A stretch of 64,000 bases of DNA, taken from assembly GCF_035594125.1 (NCBI RefSeq), contig NC_087190.1:5871501-5935500 (forward strand), in the 5' to 3' direction. Made by a program: the position numbers and the translations under genes. A model generated the notes under the pieces. That model was not told the origin of the DNA, searched no databases, and saw only the letters and a list, made by a program, of their open reading frames with translations. Below are positions 1 to 10,282 of the stretch, piece by piece. How positions within the stretch are numbered: the first letter of the stretch is position 1; every line of letters begins with the position of its first letter. Source of the stretch: Scylla paramamosain. Its lineage: Eukaryota; Arthropoda; Malacostraca; Decapoda; Portunidae.

Positions 1-1530
1 GTAGAGGAGGGAAAGAAGAAGAAGCAAAGTTATTGGAGATATTTTTGGCTAGATGCCAGAAATCACGAGGGGAGTTAGATCTTGAGAGGTTTTGACATTT
101 TCTGTTAATGAAGAAGTTTTTGGCTAGTTGGAGAACAGACTTGACATGGTTCCGGGCAGAAATATAAAGTGCATGAGATTCTGGTCATGGAAGGCTTAAG
201 TACCTTTTGTGGGCCACCTCTCTATCATGTATAGCACGAGAACAAGCTGTGTTAAACCAAGGTTGAGAAGGTTTAGGACGAGAAAAAGAGTGAGGAATGT
301 ACGCCTCCATGCCAGACACTATCACCTCTGTTATGCGCTCAGCACACAAAGACGGGTCTCTGACACGGAAGCAGTAGTCATTCCAAGGAAAATCAGCAAA
401 ATACCTCCTCAGGTCCCCCCAACTAGCAGAGGCAAAACGCCAGAGGCACCTTCGCTTAGGGGGATCCTGAGGAGGGATTGGAGTGATAGGACAAGATAAA
501 GATATGAGATTGTGATCGGAGGAGCCCAACGGAGAAGAAAGGGTGACAGCATAAGCAGAAGGATTAGAATTACAGGTCAGGAAAAGGTCAAGAATGTTGG
601 GCGTATCTCCAAGACGGTCAGGAATACGAGTAGGGTGTTGCATCAATTGCTCTAGATCATGGAGGATAGCAAAGTTGTAGGTTAGTTCACCAGGATGGTC
701 AGTGAAGGGAGAGGAAAGCCAAAGCTGGTGGTGAACATTGAAGTCTCCAAGAATGGAGATCTCTGCAAAAGGGAAGAGGGTCAGAATGTGCTCCACTTTG
801 GAAGTTAAGTAGTCAAAGAATTTCTTATAGTCAGAGGAGTTAGGAGAGAGGTATACAGCACAGATAAATTTAGTATGAGAGTGACTCTGTAGTCGTAGCC
901 AGATGGTGGAAAACTCGGAAGATTCAAGAGCGTGGGCACGAGAGCAGGTTAAGTCATTGCGCACATAAACGCAGCATCCAGCTTTGGATCGAAAATGAGG
1001 ATAGAGAAAGTAGGAGGGAACAGAAAAGGGGCTACTGTCAGTTGCCTCAGACACCTGAGTTTCAGTGAGGAAAAGAAGATGAGGTTTAGAAGAGGAGAGG
1101 TGGTGTTCTACAGATTGAAAATTAGATCTTAGACCGCGAATGTTGCAGAAGTTAATGAAGAAAAAGTTGAGGGGGGTGTCAAGACACTTAGGGTCGTCGA
1201 CAGAAAGGCAGTCTGACCTGGGGACATTTATGGTCCCCTCCCCAGATGGGGACTCCGAGGCTGGTGTAGGAGTCGCCATGATGATTTTAAAATTTTTTGG
1301 TGAAGGGTGTGTGTGTTATTAGGTGCTTGTAGTTTTGTCAGGAGGAAGAGAGTTGTCTTTAGAGGGCAGGCTGTGACTGCCCCCTTGTGTTGTGAGACAC
1401 AAAGGGAAACGTTCAGTGAGGTCACAGCTGGGTTTAATGATAAGTTCACAGCACCCCCTGAACAGTGCTTTAGACCTCACTGGGAGTAATGATCGTTTCG
1501 GCAGGTGTCTACTGCCTCCTCCTCCTGTCA
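1..1530 (-). mobile_element. LINE family A, copy A1, 5' half (runs off the window)
   Basis: Minus-strand 5' part of a single-ORF LINE. The 5' end is set by comparison: the segment ending in GGCAGGTGTCTACTGCC followed by CTCCTCCT is shared with the 5' ends of A3 (near 13947) and A5 (near 50651). Bases 1280-1530 are the 5' UTR, with a conserved block shared by all copies. Bases 185-1279 encode the endonuclease domain. Bases 1-184 continue the same protein after a nonsense codon, so the copy carries on past the left window edge. Family placement (jockey/I/CR1-like group) is from protein style only. Confidence 0.9.
185..1279 (-). CDS. Family A LINE protein, N-terminus and AP-type endonuclease (copy A1)
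   Basis: 364 codons open from ATG ([15 protein letters not shown]). The endonuclease/exonuclease/phosphatase fold covers roughly residues 35-265: [19 protein letters not shown], the active-site block [12 protein letters not shown] and the catalytic GSSDHNLI. It nicks target DNA during target-primed reverse transcription. The region after it ([20 protein letters not shown]) links to the RT domain. The frame stops at SLP because a TCA replaces the usual TCG/TCA serine context, giving TGA; coding homology continues beyond it. The ATG is the shared start, since all 5'-complete copies begin with the same [11 protein letters not shown] non-functional LINE copy, but the endonuclease itself is intact. 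Confidence 0.85.
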   Translation of the reverse strand: MATPTPASESPSGEGTINVPRSDCLSVDDPKCLDTPLNFFFINFCNIRGLRSNFQSVEHHLSSSKPHLLFLTETQVSEATDSSPFSVPSYFLYPHFRSKAGCCVYVRNDLTCSRAHALESSEFSTIWLRLQSHSHTKFICAVYLSPNSSDYKKFFDYLTSKVEHILTLFPFAEISILGDFNVHHQLWLSSPFTDHPGELTYNFAILHDLEQLMQHPTRIPDRLGDTPNILDLFLTCNSNPSAYAVTLSSPLGSSDHNLISLSCPITPIPPQDPPKRRCLWRFASASWGDLRRYFADFPWNDYCFRVRDPSLCAERITEVIVSGMEAYIPHSFSRPKPSQPWFNTACSRAIHDREVAHKRYLSLP

Positions 1531-1590
1531 TAATGCCTTCGATGCCATAATGACCTCGCTGTTGCGGCGCTATAAGCGGCATAATTTTGA
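1531..1590 (+). mobile_element. Possible remnant of family B 3' end
   Basis: ATGACC..GCTGTTGCGGCGCTATAA resembles the 3' end of family B (CCATATGACCGTGATGTTGCGGCG near 18720). Only about 30 bp align, so this is weak. Confidence 0.3.
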
Positions 1591-1608
1591 TAATTCAACT
1601 TAGTTCAA

Positions 1609-2205
1609 CGAGTCGTCTCCGCCAGCTTTTCTCACCTCTCCCAGATGCTAATTCTGTACAGAGGCTTTATCCGTCCATGTATGAAGAACGCTTAAACTGT
1701 GTCACTGGGGGGAGGGATTTCCACTCATACTGCTCTTCTAGACAGAATGGAGTCAAAAGCGTTTGATCTTATCAACTCCTCGAACTCACTGTCTTCAGCC
1801 TCTCTCTCATCGCCGCAATGTTGCGTCTCTTCCGATCTTTTACCTCTATTTTCACGATAATTGCTCTTCTTATCTTGCTAACTGCATGCCTCTCGTCCTC
1901 ATGCGGCCTCGCTGCACAAGACTTTTTTACTTTCTCTCATCCCAACTCTGTCCACCTTTCTAATGCAAACGTTAATCAGTACTCTCAATTATTCATATCT
2001 TTTTCTAGTAAACTCTGAAATTCCTTGCCTGCTTTTGTAATTTCAACTTCCTATGCCTTGAATTCTTTTAAGAGGGGGGTTTCAAGACACATCTTCCAAT
2101 TGTCGATTATTCTTTTTGGCCTCGTTTTGGGGACTGGCACTGAAGTGGGCCTTCTTTTTCAAACTTTTTGTTGCCCTTAACCAGTGCTCTTCTTACATAG
2201 AGAAA
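1609..2205 (+). mobile_element. LINE family A, 5'-truncated 3' fragment
   Basis: Plus-strand copy of the last ~180 codons plus 3' UTR. Recognisable blocks in shifting frames: CLQPLSHRRNVASL, LANCMP, QYSQLFISFS, then the 3' UTR block (GGACTGGCACTGAAGTGGGC ... TTGCCCTTAACCAGTG) and a short A-rich end. More diverged than A1-A5, with several frameshifts. It lies in opposite orientation to A1 and starts ~80 bp beyond its 5' end. Confidence 0.8.
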
Positions 2206-2638
2206 ATAAGAATTACATTAAATGATTTCCTAGAGAAAAATTTTCACTCGCTTATGGCCTATGACACAATGTAATGCTCATTATAGTTAGTCTCTGAAGT
2301 AAAATTAGTCATGTAATTTGACACAGTTAAAATGATTTAGGATTAAAGAAAAAAAAAAATTGTAGCGAGCGTGGTTGTGTACTGTAGGGTCTGCCTTGCG
2401 CGGCTTACAAACTGACTGGTACAGGTGGAGACAAAATGGGTTTGCATTTCACTTTGAAGCCTCTTCTTACCCAGCTTATATTTTGCAAGATGCAACGTTT
2501 GATTTCGGTTCTGGAAACACCTTCAGGCAGAATGAGGAACACAACTTGCGGAATTTGATACCCTAATTAAAAAAAAAAAAAAAAAAAAGTAAGATGAGAA
2601 GAAAATCCGTAGGGAAACGAACATGTGGCGGTTCCAGC

Positions 2639-2671
<33 letters not shown>

Positions 2672-2833
2672 CATTATTATTATTATTATTATTATTTATT
2701 TATTTTTTTTTACATTGGATTTTTATTTAATTTTATTAATTTTTCGTACACTAATACTTTTCATCTATAATGTAGCAGTATATCAGTAGTGTCAGAAAGT
2801 ACTTGTATCTATACTTATGATGTTCCTTTATCA

Positions 2834-2882
<49 letters not shown>

Positions 2883-3300
2883 AAAAAATACAAAACACTA
2901 CAAGAAGCTTTTTTTCCCCCATTTGTGATGGCAGGCCAAGGTGTTAACATATCATTATGGGCTACATGCCAGACCTTATCGAAGTCATTGGTAACATTTT
3001 GTAGCACAGTGTGGTATTCCTTGCCATCAGAAACATAATATTTTTTCATAAGGTTTAATTGTACGTTGCCTGGAATGAATGCGGAAGGATAAAATCGAAT
3101 GCTTGTAAGGACGCCGAGAGTCGAGGCTGAAACATGGAACAATGGATCAGGAGAAAAGTGTAAACTTAATATACTGAAGATGAAGCACTCAGGTGAGGAA
3201 CATTTAGAAGATAACATGCATTGTTATCGGTGCAGGTCTGCCCTCTCCACAAGTCCGCCCAAGGGAGTAAAATGCTCTTGATTTAATCGTAGGGAATATG
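2206..3300. other. AT-rich intergenic stretch with (ATT)n tracts
   Basis: No gene recognised. It contains poly(A) at 2569-2588, (ATT)n at about 2638-2697 and again at 2833-2880. A minus-strand open frame at 2879-3217 has a possible RT-like phrase (NDFDKVWH) but no other motif, so it is not called. Confidence 0.5.
2638..2697. repeat. (ATT)n microsatellite
   Basis: Trinucleotide ATT run with one ATC interruption. A second ATT tract lies at 2833-2880. Confidence 0.95.
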
Positions 3301-3302
3301 TT

Positions 3303-3482
3303 TGTGTGTGTGTGTGTGTACATCCTCTTTTTAATGAAGGAAAGCAACTTGCACCAACTTGCACGTGTCAGTGATACCATTGCAACCTTGGCAAAGCACG
3401 AACATTATCCCCTTATGTGACAAACAAGAATATTACTACTATTAATTAAGCAAGCAGTGTGTGTGTGTGTGTGTGTGTGTGT
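3303..3482. repeat. Two (GT)n tracts
   Basis: Short GT runs at 3303-3320 and 3457-3482 separated by ~135 bp of non-repetitive DNA. Confidence 0.9.
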
Positions 3483-3517
3483 TACCTAATGAACATAATG
3501 AAGATCAGATACTTAAC

Positions 3518-3731
3518 CTTGCAGCGCTACATAGGTTGGAGAGATGTGAACGATGGTTGCTCCTCGATGCAGGATGGACAGATAAACCAGCGGGTAGTCT
3601 GTATGGTTCAGTGAGTAATACATTACCCTTTTACCCAGACCGACCCCTGCTGCCGCCAGTCCAGCCGACATCCTCGGCACTAACTCACACAACTCAGAGA
3701 AAGTTCTTTTCTTCCCGGTCTCTGCATCCAC
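3518..3731 (-). CDS. Single exon of an AMP-binding enzyme (acyl-CoA synthetase / 4-coumarate-CoA ligase / luciferase-like)
   Basis: 214-bp exon: acceptor TTTTCCTAG directly before 3731, donor AAG|GTTAAG at 3518/3517, leaving phase 1. It encodes 71 residues with the N-terminal subdomain pattern of adenylate-forming enzymes: a 'TFSEL' start, 'GLAAAGVGLGKRVMYYSLNH', then 'YPLVYLSILHRGATIVHISP' and TY. In this superfamily this segment precedes the AMP-binding P-loop and builds the acyl-binding half. Base composition is more GC-rich than the surroundings and there are no stops, unlike the transposon debris nearby. Neighbouring exons were not found within the window (about 3.5 kb of 3' sequence on this strand), so the remainder is off-window or lost. 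A detached exon of a dead copy is possible. Confidence 0.7.
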
Positions 3732-3864
3732 CTAGGAAAATGTTCAGTCATAAAAAGAACAAATCAGTGATAAGGGATTTCATTTTTCTAAAAAGGAAGA
3801 TATTAAGTTACAAACAAGAAACATAACAATTTCTATACCTGAAATTAAGAAAACTTGAGGTCCG

Positions 3865-4284
3865 TCAGTGTTTCCTTTTTTTTTTCTTTTTTTTTTTATG
3901 TAGGAGGGACACCGGCCAAGGGCAACAAAAATCCAATAAATAAAAAGCCCACTGAGATGCCAGTCCCAGAGAAGGGTTCAAAGCGGTACTAAAAAAAACT
4001 GAAGGACAGGTGTCTCGAACCTCCCTCTTGAAAGAGTTCAAGTCATAGGAAGGTGGAAATACAGAAGCAGGCAAGGAGTTCCAGAGTTTATCAGAGAAAG
4101 GGATGAATGATTGAGAATTCTGATTAATTTTTGCATTAGAGAGATAGATAGAATAAGAATGAGAGAAAGAAGAAAGTCTTGTGCAGCGAGGCCGCGGGAG
4201 GAGGGGAGGCATGCAGTTAGCAAGATCAGAAGAGCATGAAAATAGCAGTAGAAGACAGCTAGAGATGCAACATTGCGGCAACAA
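3865..4284 (-). pseudogene. Family A C-terminal domain and 3' UTR read-through
   Basis: Open for 139 codons but frameshifted relative to the RT. It contains SDLANCMPPLLPRPRCTRLSS, the conserved C-terminal block of family A, and then reads through the stop and 3' UTR into the tail. A broken piece, not a separate gene. Confidence 0.7.
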
Positions 4285-4539
4285 GAGACAGACCGAGGAC
4301 AGTCAGTTAGAAGAGGTGATGAGATGAAAAAGCTTTCGATTTCACTCTGTCTAGAAGAGCGGTATGAGTGGAACCCCCCCAGATATGTGAGGGTGAGAAA
4401 AACTGGCTGAGACGATCTCAGAACATAGAAGCTGTTTTAGCTAGTTTCCAGTTCAGATTACAAGTAAAGGACAGACCGAGGATGTTCAGTGTAGAAGAGG
4501 GAGACAGTTGAGTGTCATTGAAGAAGAGGGAATAGTTGT

Positions 4540-5607
4540 CTAAAACGTTGTGTCGAGTTGATAGATGGTGGAACTGAGATTTGAGGGATTGAACAATACC
4601 AAGTTTGCTCTACCAAAATCAGAAATTTTAGAAAGATCAGAAGTCAGGCGTTCTGTGGCTTCCCTGCGTAAAATGTTTACTTTCTGAAGGGTTGGACGTC
4701 TATAAAAAGACGTGGAAAAGTGCAGGGTGGTATCATCAGCGTAGGAGTGGATAGGAAAAGAAGTTTGGGTTAGAAGGTCATTAATGAATAATAAGAAGAG
4801 AGTAGGTGTCAGGACAGAACCCTGAGGAACACCACTGTTAATAGATTTAGGAGAACAGTGACCGTCTACCACAGCAGCAATAGAACGGTCAGAAAGGAAA
4901 CTTGAGATGAAGTCACAGGGAGAGGAATAAAAGCCATAGGAGGGTAGTTTGGAAATCAAAGCTTTGTGCCAGAATCTATCAAAAGCTTTTGAAATGTCCA
5001 AGGCAACAGCAAAAGTTTCACCAAAATTTCTAAAATAGGATGACCAAGACTCAGTAAGGAAAGCCAGAATATCAACAGCAGAGCGGCCTTGACGGAACCC
5101 ATACTGGCGATCAGATAGAAGGTTTTCAAGTGATAGATGTTCCTGTTGATGATAGATTCAAAAGCTTTAGATAGGCAGGAAATTAAAGTAATAGGACGGT
5201 AGTTTGAGGGATTAGAACGGTCACCCTTTTTAGGGAATAGGCTGAATGTAGGCAAACTTCCAGCAAGAAGGAAAGGTAGATGTTGACAGACAGAGCTCAA
5301 AGAATTTCACTAGGCAAGGTGCAAGCACGGAGGCACAGTTTCGGAGAACAATAGGAGGGAGCCCATCAGGTCCAGAAGCTTTCCGAGGATTTAGGCCAGC
5401 GAGGGCATGGAAAACATCACTGCGAAGAATTTTAATAGGTACTCGCAACATGAAGTAGTCAGTGAAGTGGGTGAAAGGGAGGAACAAGCCCTGAATCATC
5501 CAAGGTAGGGTTTTTAACAATGGTTTGAGCGAAGAGTTCAGCTTTAGAGATGGATGTGATAGCAGAGGTGCCATCTTGTTGAAATAAAGGAGGAAAAGAA
5601 GAAACAA
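4540..5607 (-). pseudogene. Family A reverse transcriptase domain, frameshifted
   Basis: Three overlapping open pieces (5230-5607, 4956-5300, 4540-5001) together make the RT domain. Visible blocks: ASGPDGLPPIVLRNCASVL (finger), [30 protein letters not shown] (motif A), SGVPQGSVL and [12 protein letters not shown] (catalytic YADD). The frame changes come from one-base indels. The RT would copy the LINE RNA at the nicked target. Confidence 0.85.
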
Positions 5608-5940
5608 AGTTATTGGAGATGTTTTTGGCTAGGTATCAGAAGTCATGAGGGGAGTTAGATCTTGAAAGATTTTGACACTGTTAATCTTGAAAAACATAAG
5701 AATTAGGGATTAGAAGAAATATCAAGAATGTTGGTTGTGTCTCAAAGACGTTCAGGAATACGAGTAGGATGTTGCAATTATTGTACTAATTCGTGGAGGA
5801 TAATAATGTTTACCATGTTGATCAGTGATGGGAGAGGAAAGCTAAAGCTGATGGTGAACTTTGAAATATGCAAGACTGGAGCCAGAATGTACTCCACTTT
5901 GGAAGTTAAATAGTAAGAGTTTTTTTAGTCAGAAAAGTTA

Positions 5941-6178
5941 GACGAGAGGTGTACAGCAAAGATAAATTTAGTTTGAGAGTGATTGTAGTCGTGGCCAGAT
6001 GGAAGAATGTTCAAAAGATTGAAAAGCGTGGACACAACAGCAAGTTAAACTGTTCCTCAGACGAGAGGTGTACAGCAGAGATAAATTTAGTTTGAGAGTG
6101 ACTGTAGTCGTGGCCAGATGGAAGAATGTTCAAAAGATTGAAAAGCGTGGGCTCGACAGCAAGTTAAGTTGTTGCTCA
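5941..6178. repeat. 119-bp tandem duplication inside a family A copy
   Basis: GACGAGAGGTGTACAGCA.. starts at 5941 and again at 6060; the two units are ~95% alike. Other A copies have the unit once, so the duplication happened in this copy. Confidence 0.9.
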
Positions 6179-7093
6179 TAAAGGCGCAATATCTAGGGTT
6201 GCGTTGAAAATGATAAGAGAAAATAGGAGGGAATAGAGGAGCAGCTTTGAATTGCGTCAGACACCTGCGTTTCCGTGAGGAAAAGATGAAGTTTAGTAGA
6301 GGAGAGGTGGCGTTCCACAGATTAAGAATTAGATCTAAGGTCGAGAATCTTGTAGACGTTAATGAAGAAAATGTTGAGGGCAAGTCAAAACACTTAGTAT
6401 CGATAAAAGGAGAAAAGAAGACCGGCCTGGGAACATTTGTGGTTCCCTTCCCAGACTGGGACCCGAGGTCGGTGTAGGAGTTCCCATTATAAACTGGTCA
6501 AGGGTGTCCGTGTATTAGCTGCATGGAGAGTTGTGTGAAGGAAGAGAGTTGTCTTTAGAAGGCAGGCTGTGACTGCCTCCTTGTGTTGTGAGATACAAAG
6601 GGAAATGTTCAGTGAGGTCACAACTGGGTCACTGGAAAGTTTACAGCACCCCTTGATCCAGTATGGAAACGGTCTAGTGCTTGAGACCTCATTGGGAATA
6701 ATTACACTAGGTAAAAAAAATTTCACTTTTGCCTTGTCCTTGGCCCCAAACCATAATTTTCCAGTCATTTCCATCTAAACAAAATATAAAAAAAAAAGTT
6801 ATTTTGATCATAAAACTTTGCTTTTGTGGTTACAACAATGAATTTACATTTCTGCCTTATTTCATTATAGTACGTGTTACTATTGATTTTTATGTCAGAT
6901 AAAGACCTTTGCAAAATCTCAATTGCTAGTTAAAACAATGAAAGAAGGAATATAAAGAGTTCTAAAGACTTTTAATTCTAATAAGATCATTCTTGAATTG
7001 ACCAGATCTAGCAAGAAATTTATCATATTTAGCAGAATTTGCTTACATTTTAGAAATCTCAAGTCTTCCAGAATGTCCTATCAGACACTTTTA

Positions 7094-7280
7094 GAAGTTT
7101 CTAGAACATTTTAGAACATTCTATTCAGTGTAAACATTTCCAAAATATTTTAGAACTTTCTAGAAGACAGTAGAAATTGGTAGAAGTATCAAGAATTTTC
7201 TAGAATGATTCAGAATATTCTAAAGTAGGTTCAAGAATATTCTACAAATATTGAGAATATTCTGGAACACATTCTAGAAT
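7094..7280 (+). promoter_or_regulatory. Array of heat-shock-element (GAA/TTC) units
   Basis: Alternating GAA and TTC triplets spaced exactly 5 bp apart. GAA 7094, TTC 7099, GAA 7104, TTT 7109 (one mismatch), GAA 7114, TTC 7119; GAA 7153, TTC 7158, GAA 7163; GAA 7193, TTC 7198, GAA 7203, then GAA 7213, TTC 7218; GAA 7235, TTC 7240; GAA 7255, TTC 7260, GAA 7265; TTC 7272, GAA 7277. This is the nGAAnnTTCnnGAAn binding pattern of heat shock factor. The array sits immediately upstream of a TATA box. Functional binding is inferred. Confidence 0.6.
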
Positions 7281-7292
7281 ACTGCTTGACAA

Positions 7293-7326
7293 TATAAAAA
7301 TAGGGGCTTGCAGATCACCAATCAGT
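7293..7326 (+). promoter_or_regulatory. Core promoter: TATA box and arthropod initiator
   Basis: TATAAAAA at 7293-7300 and TCAGTT at 7322-7327 (A at 7324, 31 bp from the first T of TATA). This matches the arthropod TATA-to-TCAGT spacing. It follows the GAA/TTC array and precedes the spliced frame that begins within the next ~90 bp. Confidence 0.55.
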
Positions 7327-7349
7327 TCTCCTTTGGCTGCCTGAGAAGA

Positions 7350-8240
7350 CATCACAAGAGGTGAAATGGCATGAAGAGGCTGCAATGATTCTCCAGATGC
7401 ATTCTGCTACATGTGTACGATCAATTCATCAAGACAAGAGCAAAGTTCTCTGTGACAGCATCTGGAAAAATGTGGGAAGCTGCAATTACAAAGCATATTT
7501 TGCTGTGCCAATTGGGCGACCAAGACAAGACCTGGGCACCTCATTTTGCTTGTGAGCATTGTAAGAGAATACTAGAAGGTAAAATAGCTTTTAGTTTTTG
7601 AAGAGTAAAATCCAATTAAGAATTAAGAATAAAAATAAAATAAGTGTAACAGAAACTCATATTGTTCTTTTACAGGAAGGTATAGAGAGAAAAACAGAGC
7701 CATGAAATTTACTATTCCTAGAATATAGCGTAAACCTACTGATCACTCAACTGACTCCTTTTTCTGCGTGGTGGATCCTTCCAAACGCCAAACTGGGAAA
7801 AATGCACCTGCTGTTTTCTATCCAGAAATTTCATCTTACATTGCACAAGTACCACACAGTGCTGATCTTCCTGTACCAGCTCCTCCAGAAAGAAGTCAAC
7901 TATCAGAAGAAAGCAGCAATTCAGAAGCACATATAGATTTGTAGTTGAGAGGAATCCTTACTACCCAAACCAAAGAGACCTCAATAACTTCATCAGAGAG
8001 CTTGGTTTGATAAAGTCAAATGGTGAGGTTTTGATTTCAAGGCTGGAGGAATAGAATTTACTTCATGACAGTATGCAAGTGACCAGCTAAAGAAAACATC
8101 ACAGACATTTCTCTAGCTTTATTACATAGGAGGACAAGCTATGCTATTGCAATGATGTACCAGATTTGTTTGATGCTACTGGAACTGCTTGCAGTGCAGA
8201 TTAATGGAGTCTCTTCATTGACAGTTCCTCTGTAAACAAC
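7350..8240 (+). pseudogene. Decayed two-exon copy of a multicopy uncharacterised arthropod gene family
   Basis: Exon 1 ends at 7578 (GAAG|GTAAAA) with frame ...LGDQDKTWAPHFACEHCKRI, exon 2 begins at 7676 (TTTTACAG|GAAGG) and the codon LEG-RYREKNRAMKF is restored exactly across the 97-bp intron. Exon 2 continues with PTDH..FFCVVDPSKRQTGK, PVPAPPERSQ and, in shifted frames, NPYYPNQRDLN, RELG, CYCNDV and SLFIDSS. I recognise these blocks (CxxC near LxxW, YFC-VD, PYYP/ELG, EWRLFIDS) as an uncharacterised, highly multicopy family seen in arthropods and some vertebrates; its biochemical role is unknown to me. In-frame TAGs after PRI and after HIDL and later frameshifts kill the copy. It stops short of the family's long C-terminus. 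Confidence 0.55.
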
Positions 8241-8390
8241 TGAAGCCTCAGGGTCGCTACCCCTGCCCTTAAATGCGGAGGGAGTATGACTAAAAAAAAA
8301 AACTCACTCCCTGAGCTGAAATGGACAAAACATTCACGTTCTAGAAAGTAAAGGGATCAACGAACGCCACACAACATCACGCAATATACT

Positions 8391-10276
8391 GGCATACTGG
8401 CGATCAGAAGGTTTTGAAGTGATAGATGTTTAAGAATCTTCCTGTTGAGGATAGATTAAAAAACTTTAGATAGGCAGGAAATTAAAGCAATAGGACGGTA
8501 GTTTGAGGGATTAGAACGGACACCCTTTTTAGGAACAGACTGAATGTAGGCAAACCTCCAGCAAGAAGAAAAGGTAAATGTTGACAGACAGAACTGAAAG
8601 AGTTTGACTTAGGCAAGGTGCAAGCACAGAGGCACAGTTTCGGAGAACAATAAGAGGACCCCATCAGGTCCACAAGCCCTCCGAAGGTTTAGGCTAGCAA
8701 GAGCATGGAAAACATCATTGCGAAGAATTAATAGGTAGCATGAAGTAGTCAAAGGGTGGAGGATTGCGGAGGATTGCGAAGAATTAATAGGTAGCATGAA
8801 GTAGTGATAGGGTGGAGGAAAGGGAGGAACAAGCCCAGAATCGTCCAAGATAGAGTTTTTAGCAAAGGTTTGAGCGAAGAGTTCAGCTTTAGAAATAGAT
8901 GTGATAGCAGTGGTGCCATCTGGTTGAAATAAAGAAGAGAAAGAAAAAGAAGCAAAGTTATTGAAGATATTTTTTGGCTAGATGCCAGAACTCACGAGGG
9001 GAGTTAAATCTTGAAAGATTTTGACTCTTTCTGTTAATGAAGGAGTTTTTGGCTAGTTGGAGAACAGACTTGGCATGGTTTTGGGCAGAAATATAAAGTG
9101 AATGAGATTCTGGTGATGGAAGGCTTAAGTAAGCTTTGTGGGCCACCTCTTTATCATGTATAGCACGAGAACAAGCTGTGTTAAACCAAGGCCTAGAAGG
9201 TTTAAGTCAAGAAAAAGAGTGAGGAATGTACGCCTCCATGCCAGTCACTATCAACTCTGTTATGCGCTCAGCACACAAAGACGGGTCTCTGACACGGAAG
9301 CAGTAGTCATTCCAAGGAAAATTAGCAAAATACCTCCTCAGGTCCCCCCAACTAGCAGAGTCGCAAAACGCCAGAGGCACCTTCGCTTAGGGGCATCTTG
9401 AGGAGGGATTGGAGCGATAGGACAAGATACAGATTGAGATTGTGGTCGGAGGAGCCCAACGGAAAAGAGATGGTGGCAGCATAAGCAAGATTAGCGGTCA
9501 GGAAAAGGTCAAGAATGTTGGGCGTATCTCCAAGACGGTCAGGAATACGAGTAGGGTGATGCACCAATTGCTCTAGATCATGGAGGACAGCAAAGTTGAA
9601 GGCTAGTTCACCAGGAGGGTCAATGAAGGGAGAGGAAAGCCAAAGCTGGTGGTGAACATTGAAGTCTCTGAGAATGGAGATCTCTGCAAGAGGGAAGAGA
9701 GTCAGAATGTGCTCCACTTTAAGTAGTCAAAGAATTTCTTATAATCAGAGGAGTTAGGTGAGAGGTATACAGCACAGATAAATTTAGTTTTGAGAGTGAC
9801 TCTGTAGTCGTTTCGGTCAGTAGTGAGTTTCAATGAGGAAAAGAAGATGAGGTTTAGAAGAGGAGAGGTAGTGTTCTACATACTGAAAATTAGATCTTAG
9901 ACCGCGAATGGTGCAGTAGTTAATGAAGAAAAAAATAGAGGGGGGTGTCAAGACACTTAGGGTCGTTATCAGAAGAGCAGTTCGACCTGGGGACATTTGT
10001 GGTCGCCTCCCCAGATGGAGACTCCGAGTCTGGTGTAGGAGTCGCAATGATAATTTTAAATTTTTCAGTGAAGGATATGTGTGTTTTATTTTGTGTGGAG
10101 GAAGAGAGTTTTCATTAGAGAGCAGGCTGTGACTGTCCCCTTGTGATGTGAGACACAAAGGGAAACGTTCAGTGAGGTCACAGCTTGTTTTAATGATAAG
10201 TTCAGGACCTTCTGATCCACTGGTTTAGACCTCACTGGGAGTAATTTTCGTTTCGGCAGTTGCCTACTGCCTCCTC
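8391..10276 (-). mobile_element. LINE family A, copy A2, 5' part (3' end missing)
   Basis: The 5' end matches other copies (10276, ...CTACTGCCTCCTCCT on plus). It runs through the endonuclease and the RT finger and stops at 8391 within the RT (plus ATACTGGCGATCAGAAGG), so the palm catalytic motif, C-terminus and 3' UTR are absent. 3' truncation is unusual for target-primed insertion, so later deletion is likely. A local 56-bp duplication (units at 8717 and 8773) and several indels break the frame; open pieces at 9352-9717 ([14 protein letters not shown]) and 8609-8848. Confidence 0.88.
9352..9717 (-). pseudogene. Family A endonuclease fragment (copy A2)
   Basis: 121-codon open piece with [14 protein letters not shown], where the usual G of GDFN is R, then [17 protein letters not shown] and LGSSDHNL. 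Frameshifted at both ends relative to the family frame. The G-to-R change at the active-site turn would likely hurt activity. Confidence 0.75.
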
Positions 10277-10282
10277 CTAACT

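Larger units (their letters stand above)
3872..6705 (-). mobile_element. LINE family A, near-complete but internally deleted copy
   Basis: The 3' end is at 3872-3905 (poly-T then ATGTAGGAGGGACACC on the plus strand). The 5' UTR homology ends near 6705 (GAGGTCACAACTGGG... to ATTACAC). Compared with A3, about 430 bp are missing at ~5688-5715, joining the linker directly to the endonuclease middle. Several single-base indels break the frame. The 5' half carries a 119-bp tandem duplication (5941-6178). Confidence 0.85.

Noticed and set aside
209..499. Antisense open frame recurring in several A copies (also 9138-9401, 29006-29458, 37294-37734)
   Set aside because: It recurs because the underlying LINE is repeated; it lies antisense to the endonuclease linker and shows no independent motif.
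2879..3217. 112-codon minus frame near the AMP-binding exon, as a further exon of that gene or an RT piece
   Set aside because: No adenylate-forming motif and no splice sites at suitable borders; the phrase NDFDKVWH alone is insufficient for RT.
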